This document shows, piece by piece, positions 1-8,947 of a stretch of DNA of 64,000 bases; the stretch's first letter is position 1, and every line of letters starts with the position of its first letter. The position numbers and the translations under genes were made by a program. The stretch is from the NCBI GenBank assembly GCA_964564675.1, contig CAZMBI010000009.1, forward strand, positions 22,844 to 86,843. The letters run 5' to 3'. Under the pieces are notes generated by a model, which did not search any database, was not told the DNA's origin, and was given only the letters and a program-made list of their open reading frames with translations. This DNA is from CAZMBI01 sp964564675. GTDB taxonomy: Bacteria; Pseudomonadota; Alphaproteobacteria; Rickettsiales; UBA3002.

Positions 1-480
1 GATTATGAGTCCGTATTCGCCCGCTATCTGGGCATCGGACGCACCATCTGGCTGGACCGCGGCATCGTGGGTGACGATACGCACGGCCATATTGATGACA
101 TTGCCCGTTTCGTGGCGGCCGATACCATCGCCGCCGTGCGCGAGCGCGACCGTACCGACGCCAATCATGCGGCGCTGGAGGAGAACTGGCGGCGCCTGCG
201 GGGCGCACGCGATCACCGCGGGCAGGCTTTCCAACTCATCGAGCTACCGATGCCGCGCCCGGTTTATTATAAACGCCAGCGCCTGCCGGCGTCGTATGCC
301 AATTTTTACATCACCAACCGCACGGTGATCGTGCCGGTATTCCATGACCCGGCCGATCGCGTCGCACTGAACGCGCTGGCCGAAGCCTTCCCGACGCGCG
401 CGGTGATCGGTCTGTATGCGCGCGATCTGGTGCTTGGCCTTGGCACCGTCCATTGCCTGACGCAGCAGCAACCGCAATAA
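1..480 (+). CDS. aguA: Agmatine deiminase, C-terminal part (5' cut by window edge)
   Basis: The frame is open from base 1 and gives about 159 residues of the C-terminal half of a peptidyl-arginine/agmatine deiminase. This family hydrolyses agmatine to N-carbamoylputrescine and ammonia in the arginine-to-putrescine route. The family motif DDTHGHIDDIARF is visible, as is the C-terminal catalytic cysteine in the motif GTVHCLTQQ about nine residues from the end. The real start lies outside the window, so neither the length nor the N-terminal catalytic residues can be checked. It is followed by an 87-bp gap with no clear terminator. Confidence 0.9.
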   Translation, partial: DYESVFARYLGIGRTIWLDRGIVGDDTHGHIDDIARFVAADTIAAVRERDRTDANHAALEENWRRLRGARDHRGQAFQLIELPMPRPVYYKRQRLPASYANFYITNRTVIVPVFHDPADRVALNALAEAFPTRAVIGLYARDLVLGLGTVHCLTQQQPQ

Positions 481-567
481 GGTCGGGATTCAGGGAATAT
501 TTATGTTTTGCTTTTCTGATCATACAAAACTAGAACGTAAGCCTTGAAATCCGAATCCTGAATCCTG

Positions 568-1518
568 ATGCCTATGAACACAGCATTTATTTTTCCCGGA
601 CAAGGCAGCCAGGCCGTGGGCATGGGCCAGGCCCTGGCCGAGGCCTTTCCCGTTGCCAGACACACCCTGCAGGAAGTGGATGAGGCGCTGAGCCAGCATC
701 TCACCCGCCTCATGTTCGACGGGCCGGAATCCGATCTCACGCTCACCGAAAATACGCAGCCCGCCATCATGGCCTGTTCCATCGCCGCGCTGCGGGTGAT
801 GGAACAACAGCTTGGCATCGAGGTCGGCCGCGATGCCGGCTGTGCGGCCGGGCATTCGCTCGGTGAATATGCGGCGCTGTGCGCCGCCGGCTCGCTGACA
901 CTGGCCGATACTGCGCGCCTGCTGAAAACCCGCGGCCGGGCCATGCAGGCGGCGGTGCCCGCCGGCGAGGGTATGATGGCGGCGATTATCGGGCTGACTC
1001 TCGAGCATGTGCAAACCGCCTGTCAGGAAGCCGCCAGAGACGGTGAGGTGTGCGAAATCGCCAATTACAATTCGTCGCAACAGTTGGTGATCAGCGGGTC
1101 CAAAGCGGGGGTTCAGCGCGCCATGGCCATCCTCAAGGATGTCGGCGCCAAGCGCGCCTTGCCGCTGCCGGTGAGTGCGCCGTTTCATTGTTCGCTGATG
1201 CAGCCGGCGGCCGAGACCATGAAAACCGCGCTGGAGGCGGCGCGCATTCATGACCCGTGCGTGCCGGTCATCGCCAATGTCACCGCGCAGCCGGTGCAGG
1301 ACGCGCCCACCATCCGCGACGTGCTGGTGCATCAGGTTACGCACAGGGTGCGCTGGCAGGAATCGGTGGAAACCATGGTGGCGCGTGGCGTCACCCGGTT
1401 CGTCGAGATCGGCCACGGGAAGGTGCTCAGCGGGCTGATTAAACGCATTGCGCCCGAGGCGGCGTGTGTGAATATCGGGTCGCCGGAGGATCTGGACAAT
1501 TTCGCCAAGGCGGCTTAG
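568..1518 (+). CDS. fabD: Malonyl-CoA:ACP transacylase
   Basis: The 316-residue protein matches FabD, which moves malonyl groups from CoA to acyl carrier protein to supply fatty-acid elongation in the cytoplasm. The N-terminal PGQGSQ motif is present, the nucleophile is Ser97 in GHSLGEY, and the catalytic histidine lies in SAPFHCSLM. Length is normal for the family. There are two candidate starts two codons apart (568 and 574) and neither has a good Shine-Dalgarno; homologues favour either. It opens a fabD-fabG-acpP-fabF cluster transcribed in one direction. Confidence 0.95.
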   Translation: MPMNTAFIFPGQGSQAVGMGQALAEAFPVARHTLQEVDEALSQHLTRLMFDGPESDLTLTENTQPAIMACSIAALRVMEQQLGIEVGRDAGCAAGHSLGEYAALCAAGSLTLADTARLLKTRGRAMQAAVPAGEGMMAAIIGLTLEHVQTACQEAARDGEVCEIANYNSSQQLVISGSKAGVQRAMAILKDVGAKRALPLPVSAPFHCSLMQPAAETMKTALEAARIHDPCVPVIANVTAQPVQDAPTIRDVLVHQVTHRVRWQESVETMVARGVTRFVEIGHGKVLSGLIKRIAPEAACVNIGSPEDLDNFAKAA

Positions 1519-1557
1519 TCACCTTTCCCATTGGGAGCGGTATAAGGAGAGAAAACC

Positions 1558-2292
1558 ATGTTCACTCTGGAAAATAAAAAAGCCCTCATCACCGGCGCAT
1601 CAGGCGGTATCGGCTCGGCGATTGCCACAGCGTTGCACGCGCAGGGCGCGCGCCTTGCGATTTCCGGCACCAATCACAGCAAGCTGGAGGCCGTGGCCAG
1701 CGAACTGACGGATGCGGCCATTCTGCCCTGCGATCTGTACGACGGGGCCGCGGTCGATGCCTTGCCGGCACAGGCGGAAGCGGCGCTCGGCGGGCTTGAT
1801 ATTCTGATCTGTAATGCCGGAATTACCAAAGACGGCCTGGCCATGCGCATGAAAGACGAGGACTGGCAACGCGTGATTGATATCAACCTTACCGCCACCT
1901 TCCGGCTCAATCGCGGCGTGTTGCGCGGGATGATGAAACGGCGCAGCGGGCGTATCATCAACATCGCCTCGGTCGTCGGAGTGATGGGCAATCCCGGCCA
2001 GTCCAATTACTGCGCCTCCAAAGCCGGGATGATCGGCATGAGCAAATCGCTGGCCGCCGAGGTGGCCGCGCGCGGGATCACAGTCAACTGCATCGCGCCG
2101 GGCTTTATCCAGACCGCCATGACCGACGCCTTAAACGACGAACAAGCCCAGCGGATTACCGACAATATCCCCGCCGCGCGCTTCGGCCAGCCGGCGGATG
2201 TGGCAGCGGCCGCCGCCTTTTTAAGCAGCGATGAAGCGGGCTATGTCACCGGCCAGACGCTACACGTCAATGGCGGCCTGTTGATGGTGTGA
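1558..2292 (+). CDS. fabG: 3-oxoacyl-ACP reductase
   Basis: This 244-residue short-chain dehydrogenase performs the NADPH-dependent reduction of 3-oxoacyl-ACP in fatty-acid elongation. The cofactor loop TGASGGIG (12-19), the NAG motif at 86-88 and the triad Ser138, Tyr151, Lys155 are all visible. The start is well supported by an AAGGAG ribosome site seven bases upstream. It sits 39 bp after fabD and before acpP, the standard alphaproteobacterial order. Confidence 0.95.
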   Translation: MFTLENKKALITGASGGIGSAIATALHAQGARLAISGTNHSKLEAVASELTDAAILPCDLYDGAAVDALPAQAEAALGGLDILICNAGITKDGLAMRMKDEDWQRVIDINLTATFRLNRGVLRGMMKRRSGRIINIASVVGVMGNPGQSNYCASKAGMIGMSKSLAAEVAARGITVNCIAPGFIQTAMTDALNDEQAQRITDNIPAARFGQPADVAAAAAFLSSDEAGYVTGQTLHVNGGLLMV

Positions 2293-2306
2293 CCGGCGCA
2301 TTATTT

Positions 2307-2336
2307 TTGCTGGCAATGGCTGGACCTTTATGCTAT
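2307..2336 (+). promoter_or_regulatory. Putative sigma70 promoter of acpP
   Basis: A TTGCTG hexamer (2307-2312) and a TGCTAT hexamer (2331-2336) are separated by 18 bp in the fabG-acpP gap. Both are partial matches to consensus. ACP is made in large excess over the enzymes, so an internal promoter here would make sense, but the evidence is only the sequence match. Confidence 0.35.
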
Positions 2337-2384
2337 CGGCGATGGTTCGAGTTGCAAATGTTAACGTAGTAAGGAACAGGTGAA

Positions 2385-2618
2385 ATGAGTGACATTGCGG
2401 AACGCGTGAAGAAAATCGTGGTCGAGCATCTGGGAGCCGAAGCGGACAAAGTGGTGCCGGAGGCGAGCTTTATCGACGATCTCGGCGCCGATAGTCTCGA
2501 CACGGTTGAGCTGGTGATGGCGTTTGAAGAGGAATTCGGTATTGAGATTCCGGATGAGGCGGCGGAAAAGATTCAGACCGTCCAGGACGCCATCAATTAC
2601 ATCCAGGAAAACAGCTAA
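2385..2618 (+). CDS. acpP: Acyl carrier protein
   Basis: The 77-residue acidic protein is AcpP, the carrier of growing acyl chains. The phosphopantetheine attachment site is Ser37 in GADSLDTVE. Length and the four-helix pattern are typical. A strong purine-rich ribosome site (AAGGAACAGG) precedes the start. The gene lies between fabG and fabF. Confidence 0.97.
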   Translation: MSDIAERVKKIVVEHLGAEADKVVPEASFIDDLGADSLDTVELVMAFEEEFGIEIPDEAAEKIQTVQDAINYIQENS

Positions 2619-2706
2619 GCGTTAGCGCCTGGCCGTCAGCTACTAGCCCGACATCAACACATGTTCGTGCTAACGGCTAACCGCTAACGGCGCTTAAGGG
2701 ATTCTC

Positions 2707-3960
2707 ATGAAACGCGTGGTGGTGACCGGAATGGGGCTGATTACCCCGCTGGGCGTTGGGGTTGAGGCCTCCTGGAGTGCTTTGACAGCCGGGCGCTCGG
2801 GACTCAAGCGCATCGAACATTTCGATGTCTCCGATCTGCCGTGCAAGGTGGCGGGCATTGTCACACGGGGCGCGGGCGGTTTTGTCGCCGATGATGTTAT
2901 CCCCCCCAAAGAGCAGCGGAAGATGGATGATTTCATCCAGTTTGCCATGGCCGCCGCCGATGAAGCCATCAGCCAGGCCGGCTGGGTGGCCGATACCGAA
3001 GAAAAACAAAATCGCACCGGTGTCTTGATCGGCTCGGGCATCGGTGGCCTGCCGCTGATCGAGCAAAGCGCGATCACCCTGCATGAGCAGGGGCCGCGAC
3101 GGATCAGCCCGTTTTTTATTCCGGCCTGCCTGATCAATCTCGCCTCCGGCCAGGTCTCCATCAGGCATCAGTTTAAAGGGCCTAATCATTCCGTGGTCAC
3201 GGCCTGTTCTACCGGCGCCCATGCCATCGGGGACGCGTCGCGTCTGATCCAGCTCGGTGATGCCGATGTGATGATCGCCGGGTCGTCGGAATCGACCATT
3301 TCGCGGCTGGGTATAGCGGGCTTTGCCGCCGCGCGCGCGCTGTCCACCTCCTATAATGACACGCCAGAGAAAGCCTCGCGCCCGTGGGACGAAGGCCGCG
3401 ACGGATTCGTCATGGGCGAAGGCGCCGGCATTGTCGTGCTGGAAGAATACGAGCACGCCAAGGCGCGCGGTGCGACGATTTACGGCGAAGTGGCGGGTTA
3501 CGGCCTGTCCGGAGACGCCTACCATATTACCGCGCCCTCCGAAGACGGCGATGGCGGGTTCCGTTCGATGCGGGCGGCGCTGAAACAATCGGGTCTTAAT
3601 GCAGAACAGATTGATTATATCAATGCGCACGGCACCTCCACGCCCAAAGGCGATGAGATCGAGTTAAGCGCGGTCAAGCGCCTGTTCGGCCCGGCGAGTG
3701 CGTCGTTGTCGATGTCCTCCACCAAATCGGCCATCGGTCATTTGCTGGGTGGGGCCGGCAGCGTGGAGGCTATTTTTGCCTTGCTGGCCATCGGCCGCGG
3801 CGTGGTCCCGCCGACCCTGAATCTCGATCAGCCGTCAGCGGCCTGTCAGGGCATCGATCTGGTGCCGCATACCGCCAAACAGCGGCCCGTGAAAGCGGCG
3901 CTTTCAAACTCCTTCGGTTTCGGTGGCACCAATGCCAGCGTGGTCTTTAAAGCGGTGTAG
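2707..3960 (+). CDS. fabF: 3-oxoacyl-ACP synthase II
   Basis: The 417-residue condensing enzyme extends acyl-ACP with malonyl-ACP. The nucleophile is Cys167 in TACSTGAH, and the two catalytic histidines lie in NAHGTSTPKGD and KSAIGHLLGGAG. Length matches FabF. The start ATG follows a weak AAGGGA site. The 88-bp gap from acpP holds imperfect inverted copies of a GTTAGC-type motif that recurs elsewhere in the window. Confidence 0.96.
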   Translation: MKRVVVTGMGLITPLGVGVEASWSALTAGRSGLKRIEHFDVSDLPCKVAGIVTRGAGGFVADDVIPPKEQRKMDDFIQFAMAAADEAISQAGWVADTEEKQNRTGVLIGSGIGGLPLIEQSAITLHEQGPRRISPFFIPACLINLASGQVSIRHQFKGPNHSVVTACSTGAHAIGDASRLIQLGDADVMIAGSSESTISRLGIAGFAAARALSTSYNDTPEKASRPWDEGRDGFVMGEGAGIVVLEEYEHAKARGATIYGEVAGYGLSGDAYHITAPSEDGDGGFRSMRAALKQSGLNAEQIDYINAHGTSTPKGDEIELSAVKRLFGPASASLSMSSTKSAIGHLLGGAGSVEAIFALLAIGRGVVPPTLNLDQPSAACQGIDLVPHTAKQRPVKAALSNSFGFGGTNASVVFKAV

Positions 3961-3999
3961 GCACTCGCCATCGCTGCGCGTAGACATTATACTGGTGTC

Positions 4000-4998
4000 A
4001 TGAAGCAATGCATTCTCGTAGTTTCCGTATTGGCCGTCGTGCTGATGCTGGCTGCTGCCGCCGCTGTCGGGTTCGGCTTTTACTGGTTTTCCGTCCCCGG
4101 CCCGTTGCAACAGGAAAAGGTGGTGGTGATTGAGCCGGGCACCGGGTTTAAGGCCATTACCGATCGGCTGCAACGCGAGGGCGTGATCGATCGTGTCCTG
4201 CCCTTTCAGGCAATGGTGTTGTGGCACGACAAGCGCCGCGATTTCAAGGCCGGCGAATATCGTTTCACCCCGGCGATGAGTCCGCGTCAGGTGATGGAAA
4301 AAATGGTGGCCGGGCGTTCGGTCTCCCATGCCATCACCATTCCCGAAGGTCTGACCACACGCGAAATTATAGCCTTGTTAATGCAGGAGGACCGGCTGAG
4401 CGGGGCCATGCCGACGGGCGTTGCCGAAGGCAGCTTAATGCCTGATACCTATTATTTTCATCGTGGTGAACCCCGCCGGTCCATTGTCAGGCGTATGCGC
4501 CAGGCGATGCAGGAAACGCTTGAGCAACTGTGGCGGCAGCGCGCGTCGAATGTGCCGCTGGCCAGCAAGCACGAGGCGCTGACGCTGGCCAGTATCGTGG
4601 AAGCGGAAACCGGGATCGACCTTGAGCGCGGCCGGGTGGCGGCGGTATTCATCAACCGTCTGCGCCGCGGGATGAGGCTGCAGTCGGACCCGACGGTGAT
4701 TTACGCCATAGAGCAGGAGAACGGCCCGATGCAGCGGCCTTTGTGGCGGTCCGACTGGGAGCTTGAGCACCCCTATAACACCTATGTCATCGACGGCCTG
4801 CCCCCCGGGCCCATCGTGCATCCCGGGCGCGCGGCGATCAAGGCGGTGCTCAACCCGCCGCATACGGATGAATTATTTTTTGTGGCTACCGGCACTGGCG
4901 GGCATTTCTTCGCCCGCACCCTGAAGGAGCATAACGCTAACGTGGCGCGTTATCGCGCCCGCCAGCGCGACCGCCAGCGCGCCCGGGAGGAAGAATGA
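4000..4998 (+). CDS. mltG: Endolytic murein transglycosylase (YceG family)
   Basis: The 332-residue protein has one N-terminal membrane segment (about residues 5-28), then a LysM-like region and the YceG catalytic domain. MltG cuts nascent glycan strands near the inner membrane and so sets peptidoglycan chain length. The catalytic glutamate is in SIVEAETG, and the downstream motif LQSDPTVIYA is conserved. It follows fabF as in many alphaproteobacteria and overlaps the next gene by four bases. Confidence 0.93.
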   Translation: MKQCILVVSVLAVVLMLAAAAAVGFGFYWFSVPGPLQQEKVVVIEPGTGFKAITDRLQREGVIDRVLPFQAMVLWHDKRRDFKAGEYRFTPAMSPRQVMEKMVAGRSVSHAITIPEGLTTREIIALLMQEDRLSGAMPTGVAEGSLMPDTYYFHRGEPRRSIVRRMRQAMQETLEQLWRQRASNVPLASKHEALTLASIVEAETGIDLERGRVAAVFINRLRRGMRLQSDPTVIYAIEQENGPMQRPLWRSDWELEHPYNTYVIDGLPPGPIVHPGRAAIKAVLNPPHTDELFFVATGTGGHFFARTLKEHNANVARYRARQRDRQRAREEE

Positions 4999-5525
4999 GC
5001 GATGCCAGCCTGCATATTCGCAGACTGAAACCGGATGATGCGTTGCAATTACGCACGATTCGCCTGTTTGCGCTGAAGGATGCGCCGACCGCCTTTACCG
5101 AATCCTATGAGGAAATGGCCGCACTTGATCAGCAGGACTATGTTAAAATTCTAAGTGATGTCAGCTATTTCGGGGCGTTCGTCGATGATAGGCTGGTCGG
5201 TGTGATGGGCTATTTCGTACGCCCGCATCGCAAACAATGGCATCAGGGGGTGTTATTCGGCGTGTATGTTTATCCTGACTGGCGCGGGCACGGGCTGGCT
5301 GGGCAGATGCTGGCGCACCTGCTGAGTGAAGCGCGGCGGCGGGTGGAGATCATGGTGTTGCAAGTGGCGGTTGATAATTTCTCCGCGCGTCACACATACC
5401 TCAAAGCGGGGTTTCAGTCCTATGGGATTGAGCCCAAGGCACTGAAAATCGGTGAGGACTATATTGATGAAGAACATATGTGGCTGGAGCTGACGCCACA
5501 GCCGCCCGCCCCAACGATGCAATAA
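4995..5525 (+). CDS. GNAT-family N-acetyltransferase
   Basis: The 176-residue protein has a single GNAT fold. The acetyl-CoA binding motif A appears as VYPDWRGHGLAGQML, followed by the usual NxxARHxYxKxGF motif (NFSARHTYLKAGF). The substrate cannot be told from sequence. It overlaps mltG through an ATGA junction with a GGGAGG ribosome site inside mltG, so the two are probably co-translated. Confidence 0.85.
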   Translation: MSDASLHIRRLKPDDALQLRTIRLFALKDAPTAFTESYEEMAALDQQDYVKILSDVSYFGAFVDDRLVGVMGYFVRPHRKQWHQGVLFGVYVYPDWRGHGLAGQMLAHLLSEARRRVEIMVLQVAVDNFSARHTYLKAGFQSYGIEPKALKIGEDYIDEEHMWLELTPQPPAPTMQ

Positions 5526-5583
5526 TGCAACATCGCGGGGGCAGAATCCCGCCATCCGCCATCATTATTAATCCATATATTGC

Positions 5584-5599
5584 AACCCGCCGGGTTTTT
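5584..5599 (+). terminator. Short hairpin with T-run after the GNAT gene
   Basis: AACCC-gcc-GGGTT is followed directly by further T residues. The stem is only five pairs, so this is a weak candidate intrinsic terminator separating the mltG-GNAT unit from the OmpA-like gene. Confidence 0.4.
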
Positions 5600-5672
5600 A
5601 CCAAGTATATAAAGTAATGACGTAGCACGGCGAACGTGCGGCGGTTCAATAATTCAAAAAGGATCAGATCTT

Positions 5673-6233
5673 ATGAAAGCATTTCTGAAATCGAGCATGT
5701 TTGCAGCGGTTGGTGCATTGGCCCTGTCGGGTGCCGCCTTTGCCGGTCAAGGGATGGACCGCCATGACGTGGTGAGCGATAGTCGCGGCAATACCATCAT
5801 GAACACATTCGGTAACTGCGTGCGCACCAAATGGAGTGGCGGGCATGATCGCTGCGGCTATAATCTGGGCACCGAAGCGCGCACGGTTTATTTCGATTTT
5901 GACAACGCCGGCCTGACGCCAGCGGCCAAAGCCAAGCTCGACTCACTTGTGGATATCATCAAAAACTCGACCGAAGTGCAAAGCGTCAGCATCATCGGCT
6001 ATGCCGATATGATTGGCTCCAGCGATTATAACTATCGCCTGTCGAAGCGCCGCGCCAAGGCCGTACAGGACTACCTCGCCGCCAAAGGCTATTATGACAC
6101 GCAAAATACCGACGTGCGCTCCTTTGGTGAAGAGGTGCCGGTTTCCAATTGTGAAGGCGTCAAAGGCAATGAGTTGAAAGCCTGCCTGTGGCGTGACCGT
6201 CGGGTTGAAATCGAGCTGAACTTCTTCCAATAA
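5673..6233 (+). CDS. OmpA-family outer-membrane/periplasmic protein
   Basis: The 186-residue protein starts with a clear signal peptide (lysine, hydrophobic stretch, cleavage after AAFA at about residue 24). Its C-terminal two-thirds is an OmpA-like peptidoglycan-binding domain: FDFDNAGLTPAAKAKLD, then GYADMIGSSDYNYRLSKRRA. There is no N-terminal beta-barrel, so it is more like a Pal-type or soluble peptidoglycan anchor than classical OmpA; no lipobox cysteine is seen. An AAAGGATC ribosome site precedes the ATG. It is flanked by terminators and appears monocistronic. Confidence 0.9.
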   Translation: MKAFLKSSMFAAVGALALSGAAFAGQGMDRHDVVSDSRGNTIMNTFGNCVRTKWSGGHDRCGYNLGTEARTVYFDFDNAGLTPAAKAKLDSLVDIIKNSTEVQSVSIIGYADMIGSSDYNYRLSKRRAKAVQDYLAAKGYYDTQNTDVRSFGEEVPVSNCEGVKGNELKACLWRDRRVEIELNFFQ

Positions 6234-6264
6234 GAGCAGAATCTGTTGCAATCACTGATATAGT

Positions 6265-6291
6265 AAGGGCTGCCCTGGGCAGCCCTTTTTT
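6265..6291 (+). terminator. Strong intrinsic terminator after the OmpA-like gene
   Basis: Perfect 11-base arms AAGGGCTGCCC and GGGCAGCCCTT flank a one-base centre and run into a T-tract. This is the clearest rho-independent terminator in the window. Confidence 0.92.
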
Positions 6292-6343
6292 ATGGATGCG
6301 TATCAGGGATGACAAAACCGGATAACCACGTTATACCATTGCC

Positions 6344-7261
6344 ATGACGGCGCATTATCTCGCGTATATCCCAACCTTTGCCAAGGTGGTGGAACATCAG
6401 AGCTTCTCGGCCGCCGCGCGCGATCTCAGCATGACCAAATCGGCGGTCAGCAAACATATCGCGGCGCTGGAAGAGGCGCTGCATGTGCGCCTGCTCAACC
6501 GCACCACGCGCAAACTCAGCCTCACCGAAGAAGGCCAGCTGTTTCTCGATAAATGCACGCACATCATCGAAGAACTGGAAAATGCCGAGCGTCAGCTGCA
6601 AAATCTCAATGAAAGGCCCAGCGGCGTCCTCAAATTAAACGCGCCGGAATCGTTTGGCCAGTTTCATCTGGCGCCGGTTCTGGCGGAGTTTGCGGCGTAT
6701 TATCCCGATGTGCGTCTGGAGATCGATTTTAACGACCGCTTTGTCGATATCGTCGAATCGGGCGTCGATGTCTGTATCCGCATCGCCAGCCTGACCGATT
6801 CCAGCCTGATCGCGCGCAAGCTGGCCCCCTGTCAGATCGTGCTGGCGGCTTCCCCGGATTATCTGAATCAGTACGGCACCCCGCAACACCCCGATGAGCT
6901 GATCAATCACCGCTTTATCGAATACAGCAACAGCGACAAGCTGCGCGAATGGCGTTATCGCGACCCCGCAGAGGGGCGCGAGCGCGTGGCGCCCACCTGC
7001 GTAGCCATGCGCGCCAACAATGCGGAAATGCTGCGTCAGTCAGCCCTTGCCGGCATCGGGATATTGACCGCGCCCAGCTTCTTAATCGGCGCGGATATCG
7101 GCGCCGGCCGGCTGGTGCGCGTGCTGGAGCCGTATGAGCCGTCGCCGGAGCGCAATATTTACGTGCTGTTTCCGCATAACCGGTTTTTATCGGCCAAGGT
7201 ACGCTTGTTTATCGACTTCATCGCCGGGCGGTTTGCCGGCAAACCGGCGTGGGAAATCTAA
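6344..7261 (+). CDS. LysR-family transcriptional regulator
   Basis: The 305-residue protein has the N-terminal winged helix-turn-helix of LysR regulators (about residues 20-65: SFSAAARDLSMTKSAVSKHI) and a C-terminal periplasmic-binding-like effector domain. It resembles the widespread subgroup that includes AaeR/DsdC-like orphan regulators, but the target is unknown. It lies alone between the OmpA-like gene and dnaB, both on the same strand, with no divergent partner to suggest a regulated gene. Confidence 0.9.
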   Translation: MTAHYLAYIPTFAKVVEHQSFSAAARDLSMTKSAVSKHIAALEEALHVRLLNRTTRKLSLTEEGQLFLDKCTHIIEELENAERQLQNLNERPSGVLKLNAPESFGQFHLAPVLAEFAAYYPDVRLEIDFNDRFVDIVESGVDVCIRIASLTDSSLIARKLAPCQIVLAASPDYLNQYGTPQHPDELINHRFIEYSNSDKLREWRYRDPAEGRERVAPTCVAMRANNAEMLRQSALAGIGILTAPSFLIGADIGAGRLVRVLEPYEPSPERNIYVLFPHNRFLSAKVRLFIDFIAGRFAGKPAWEI

Positions 7262-7303
7262 ACGCGCAAAATCGGTGTGGATGATTAGACGACAGCGGCT
7301 GAC

Positions 7304-7321
7304 AAAGCCCGGCGGGGCTTT
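7304..7321 (+). terminator. Hairpin between lysR and dnaB
   Basis: AAAGCCC-ggcg-GGGCTTT forms a seven-pair stem with a four-base loop in the 96-bp gap. It lacks a T-tract beyond the stem, so termination is uncertain. Confidence 0.35.
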
Positions 7322-7357
7322 CACTATATAGGCTTCACAAAAAACAACAGACGCCTT

Positions 7358-8842
7358 ATGCTCGGACTGGCTGAAAAATCGGATGCTCTTGAGGGTGACA
7401 AATCGGCGGTGGCTATCCGCGAGGCGCCGAATAATTTGGAAGTGGAACAATCCCTTCTGGGCGCGCTGCTGACCAATAACGAAACCATTAACAATCTCAA
7501 TCAGGATTTAAAGGCCGAGAGTTTTTATGCGCCGATTCACGGCCGCATTTTCGAGGCCATTCTGCGCTTTCACGATAAGGGACTGGTGGCCAATGCCGTC
7601 ACCCTCAAGCACCATTTCGCCGAAGACCCGGATATAGACGACAGCTATCTGGCGCGTCTGGTAGGGGTGTCCGGAAATATCATTAATGCGCGCGATTATT
7701 CGGATATACTGGTGGATCTGGCGACCAAGCGCCAGCTGATCGCGCTGGGAGAAGACGTCGTCCATACGGCCTTTGACCGGACGCAGCACGCCAGCGCCGT
7801 GGAGCAGATCGAACAGGCTGAACAGCAATTGTTTAACCTAGCCACCGAAGGCGATGCACGCGGCGGCTTCAAGCCTCTCAAACACTCGCTGACCGAGGCC
7901 ATCCGCCGTACGGAAATCGCCTTCAAACGCGATGGCAATATCATCGGTGTGCCAACAGAGCTGCATTCGCTCGACCGGCTGCTGGGCGGACTGCAGGCTT
8001 CGGATCTGCTGATCCTCGCCGGCCGGCCGTCGATGGGCAAAACCGCGCTGGCGACCTCGATCGCCTATGGCGCCTGCCGCGAACTGGCGCGCGAGGATGC
8101 CGCCGCCGTGGCGGCCGGCGAAAAGCCCCGCAGCGTCGGTTTCTTCTCGCTGGAAATGTCGGCCGAGCAACTGGCCGGGCGCCTGCTGGCGAGTGCCACC
8201 AATATCAACTCCAACAAGCTGCAACGCGGCGAAATGAGCAATGACGAATTTGCCGAGCTCGTCCAGCGCAGCGCCGAGCTGTCGCATATGGCCTTTCATA
8301 TCGACGACACCCCGGCCTTGTCGATCGCCGCGCTACGCACTCGCGCCCGCCGCCTGAAACGGCTGCATAATCTGGGGATGCTGGTGGTGGATTATCTGCA
8401 ACTGGTGCGCCCCAGCTTCACCAAGAACAGCGCCAACCGAGTGCAGGAAATATCAGAAATTACTCAGGGGCTTAAGGCTATAGCTAAAGAGCTTAACGTA
8501 CCGGTGTTGGCGCTATCACAACTATCGCGCGCCGTCGAGCAGCGCGAGGACAAGCGCCCGCAACTGGCCGATCTGCGGGAATCGGGTAGTATCGAGCAGG
8601 ACGCCGATGTTGTCATGTTTGTCTATCGCGAGGAATATTACCTGGCGCGGGGCGAGCCGCGCGCTGACACGCCCGAACATGCCGCCTGGATGGAAAAAAT
8701 GGAAAAAGTCTATGGCATGGCCGATGTGATCGTCGCCAAGCAGCGCCACGGCCCCATCGGCACCGCCACCCTGCAGTTCCAGTCCGAATTTACCCGCTTT
8801 CGCGACCTCGAGCGTGAGCCTGCCCCACTGGCGATGGAATAG
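7358..8842 (+). CDS. dnaB: Replicative DNA helicase
   Basis: The 494-residue protein is DnaB, the hexameric 5'-3' helicase at the replication fork. It has the N-terminal DnaB domain (about 25-130) and the RecA-like ATPase with Walker A AGRPSMGKT (221-229), Walker B in MLVVDYLQLV and the LSQLSR motif. Length is typical, with no intein. A weak ribosome site precedes the ATG; the 20 residues before REAPNNLEVEQ vary among homologues. Confidence 0.96.
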   Translation: MLGLAEKSDALEGDKSAVAIREAPNNLEVEQSLLGALLTNNETINNLNQDLKAESFYAPIHGRIFEAILRFHDKGLVANAVTLKHHFAEDPDIDDSYLARLVGVSGNIINARDYSDILVDLATKRQLIALGEDVVHTAFDRTQHASAVEQIEQAEQQLFNLATEGDARGGFKPLKHSLTEAIRRTEIAFKRDGNIIGVPTELHSLDRLLGGLQASDLLILAGRPSMGKTALATSIAYGACRELAREDAAAVAAGEKPRSVGFFSLEMSAEQLAGRLLASATNINSNKLQRGEMSNDEFAELVQRSAELSHMAFHIDDTPALSIAALRTRARRLKRLHNLGMLVVDYLQLVRPSFTKNSANRVQEISEITQGLKAIAKELNVPVLALSQLSRAVEQREDKRPQLADLRESGSIEQDADVVMFVYREEYYLARGEPRADTPEHAAWMEKMEKVYGMADVIVAKQRHGPIGTATLQFQSEFTRFRDLEREPAPLAME

Positions 8843-8858
8843 GCCGGACACGCCCGAT

Positions 8859-8904
8859 CTGTCACCAAATCTTCACATAATTCAATAGTATTTCTCGTTA
8901 TAAT
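8859..8904 (+). promoter_or_regulatory. PhoB-like direct-repeat box plus consensus -10
   Basis: CTGTCAC-CAAA-TCTTCAC (8859-8876) is a direct repeat with an 11-bp period (TCAC at 8862 and 8873). Twenty-two bases after its end comes a perfect TATAAT (8899-8904). No good -35 hexamer is seen, which fits activator dependence. The predicted transcript would start near 8911, about 37 bases ahead of the 523-aa hypothetical gene. See the regulon finding. Confidence 0.6.
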
Positions 8905-8947
8905 GCTAGTGAGTAGTAATAGGTGAGTGGATGGGAGCCACAACCGC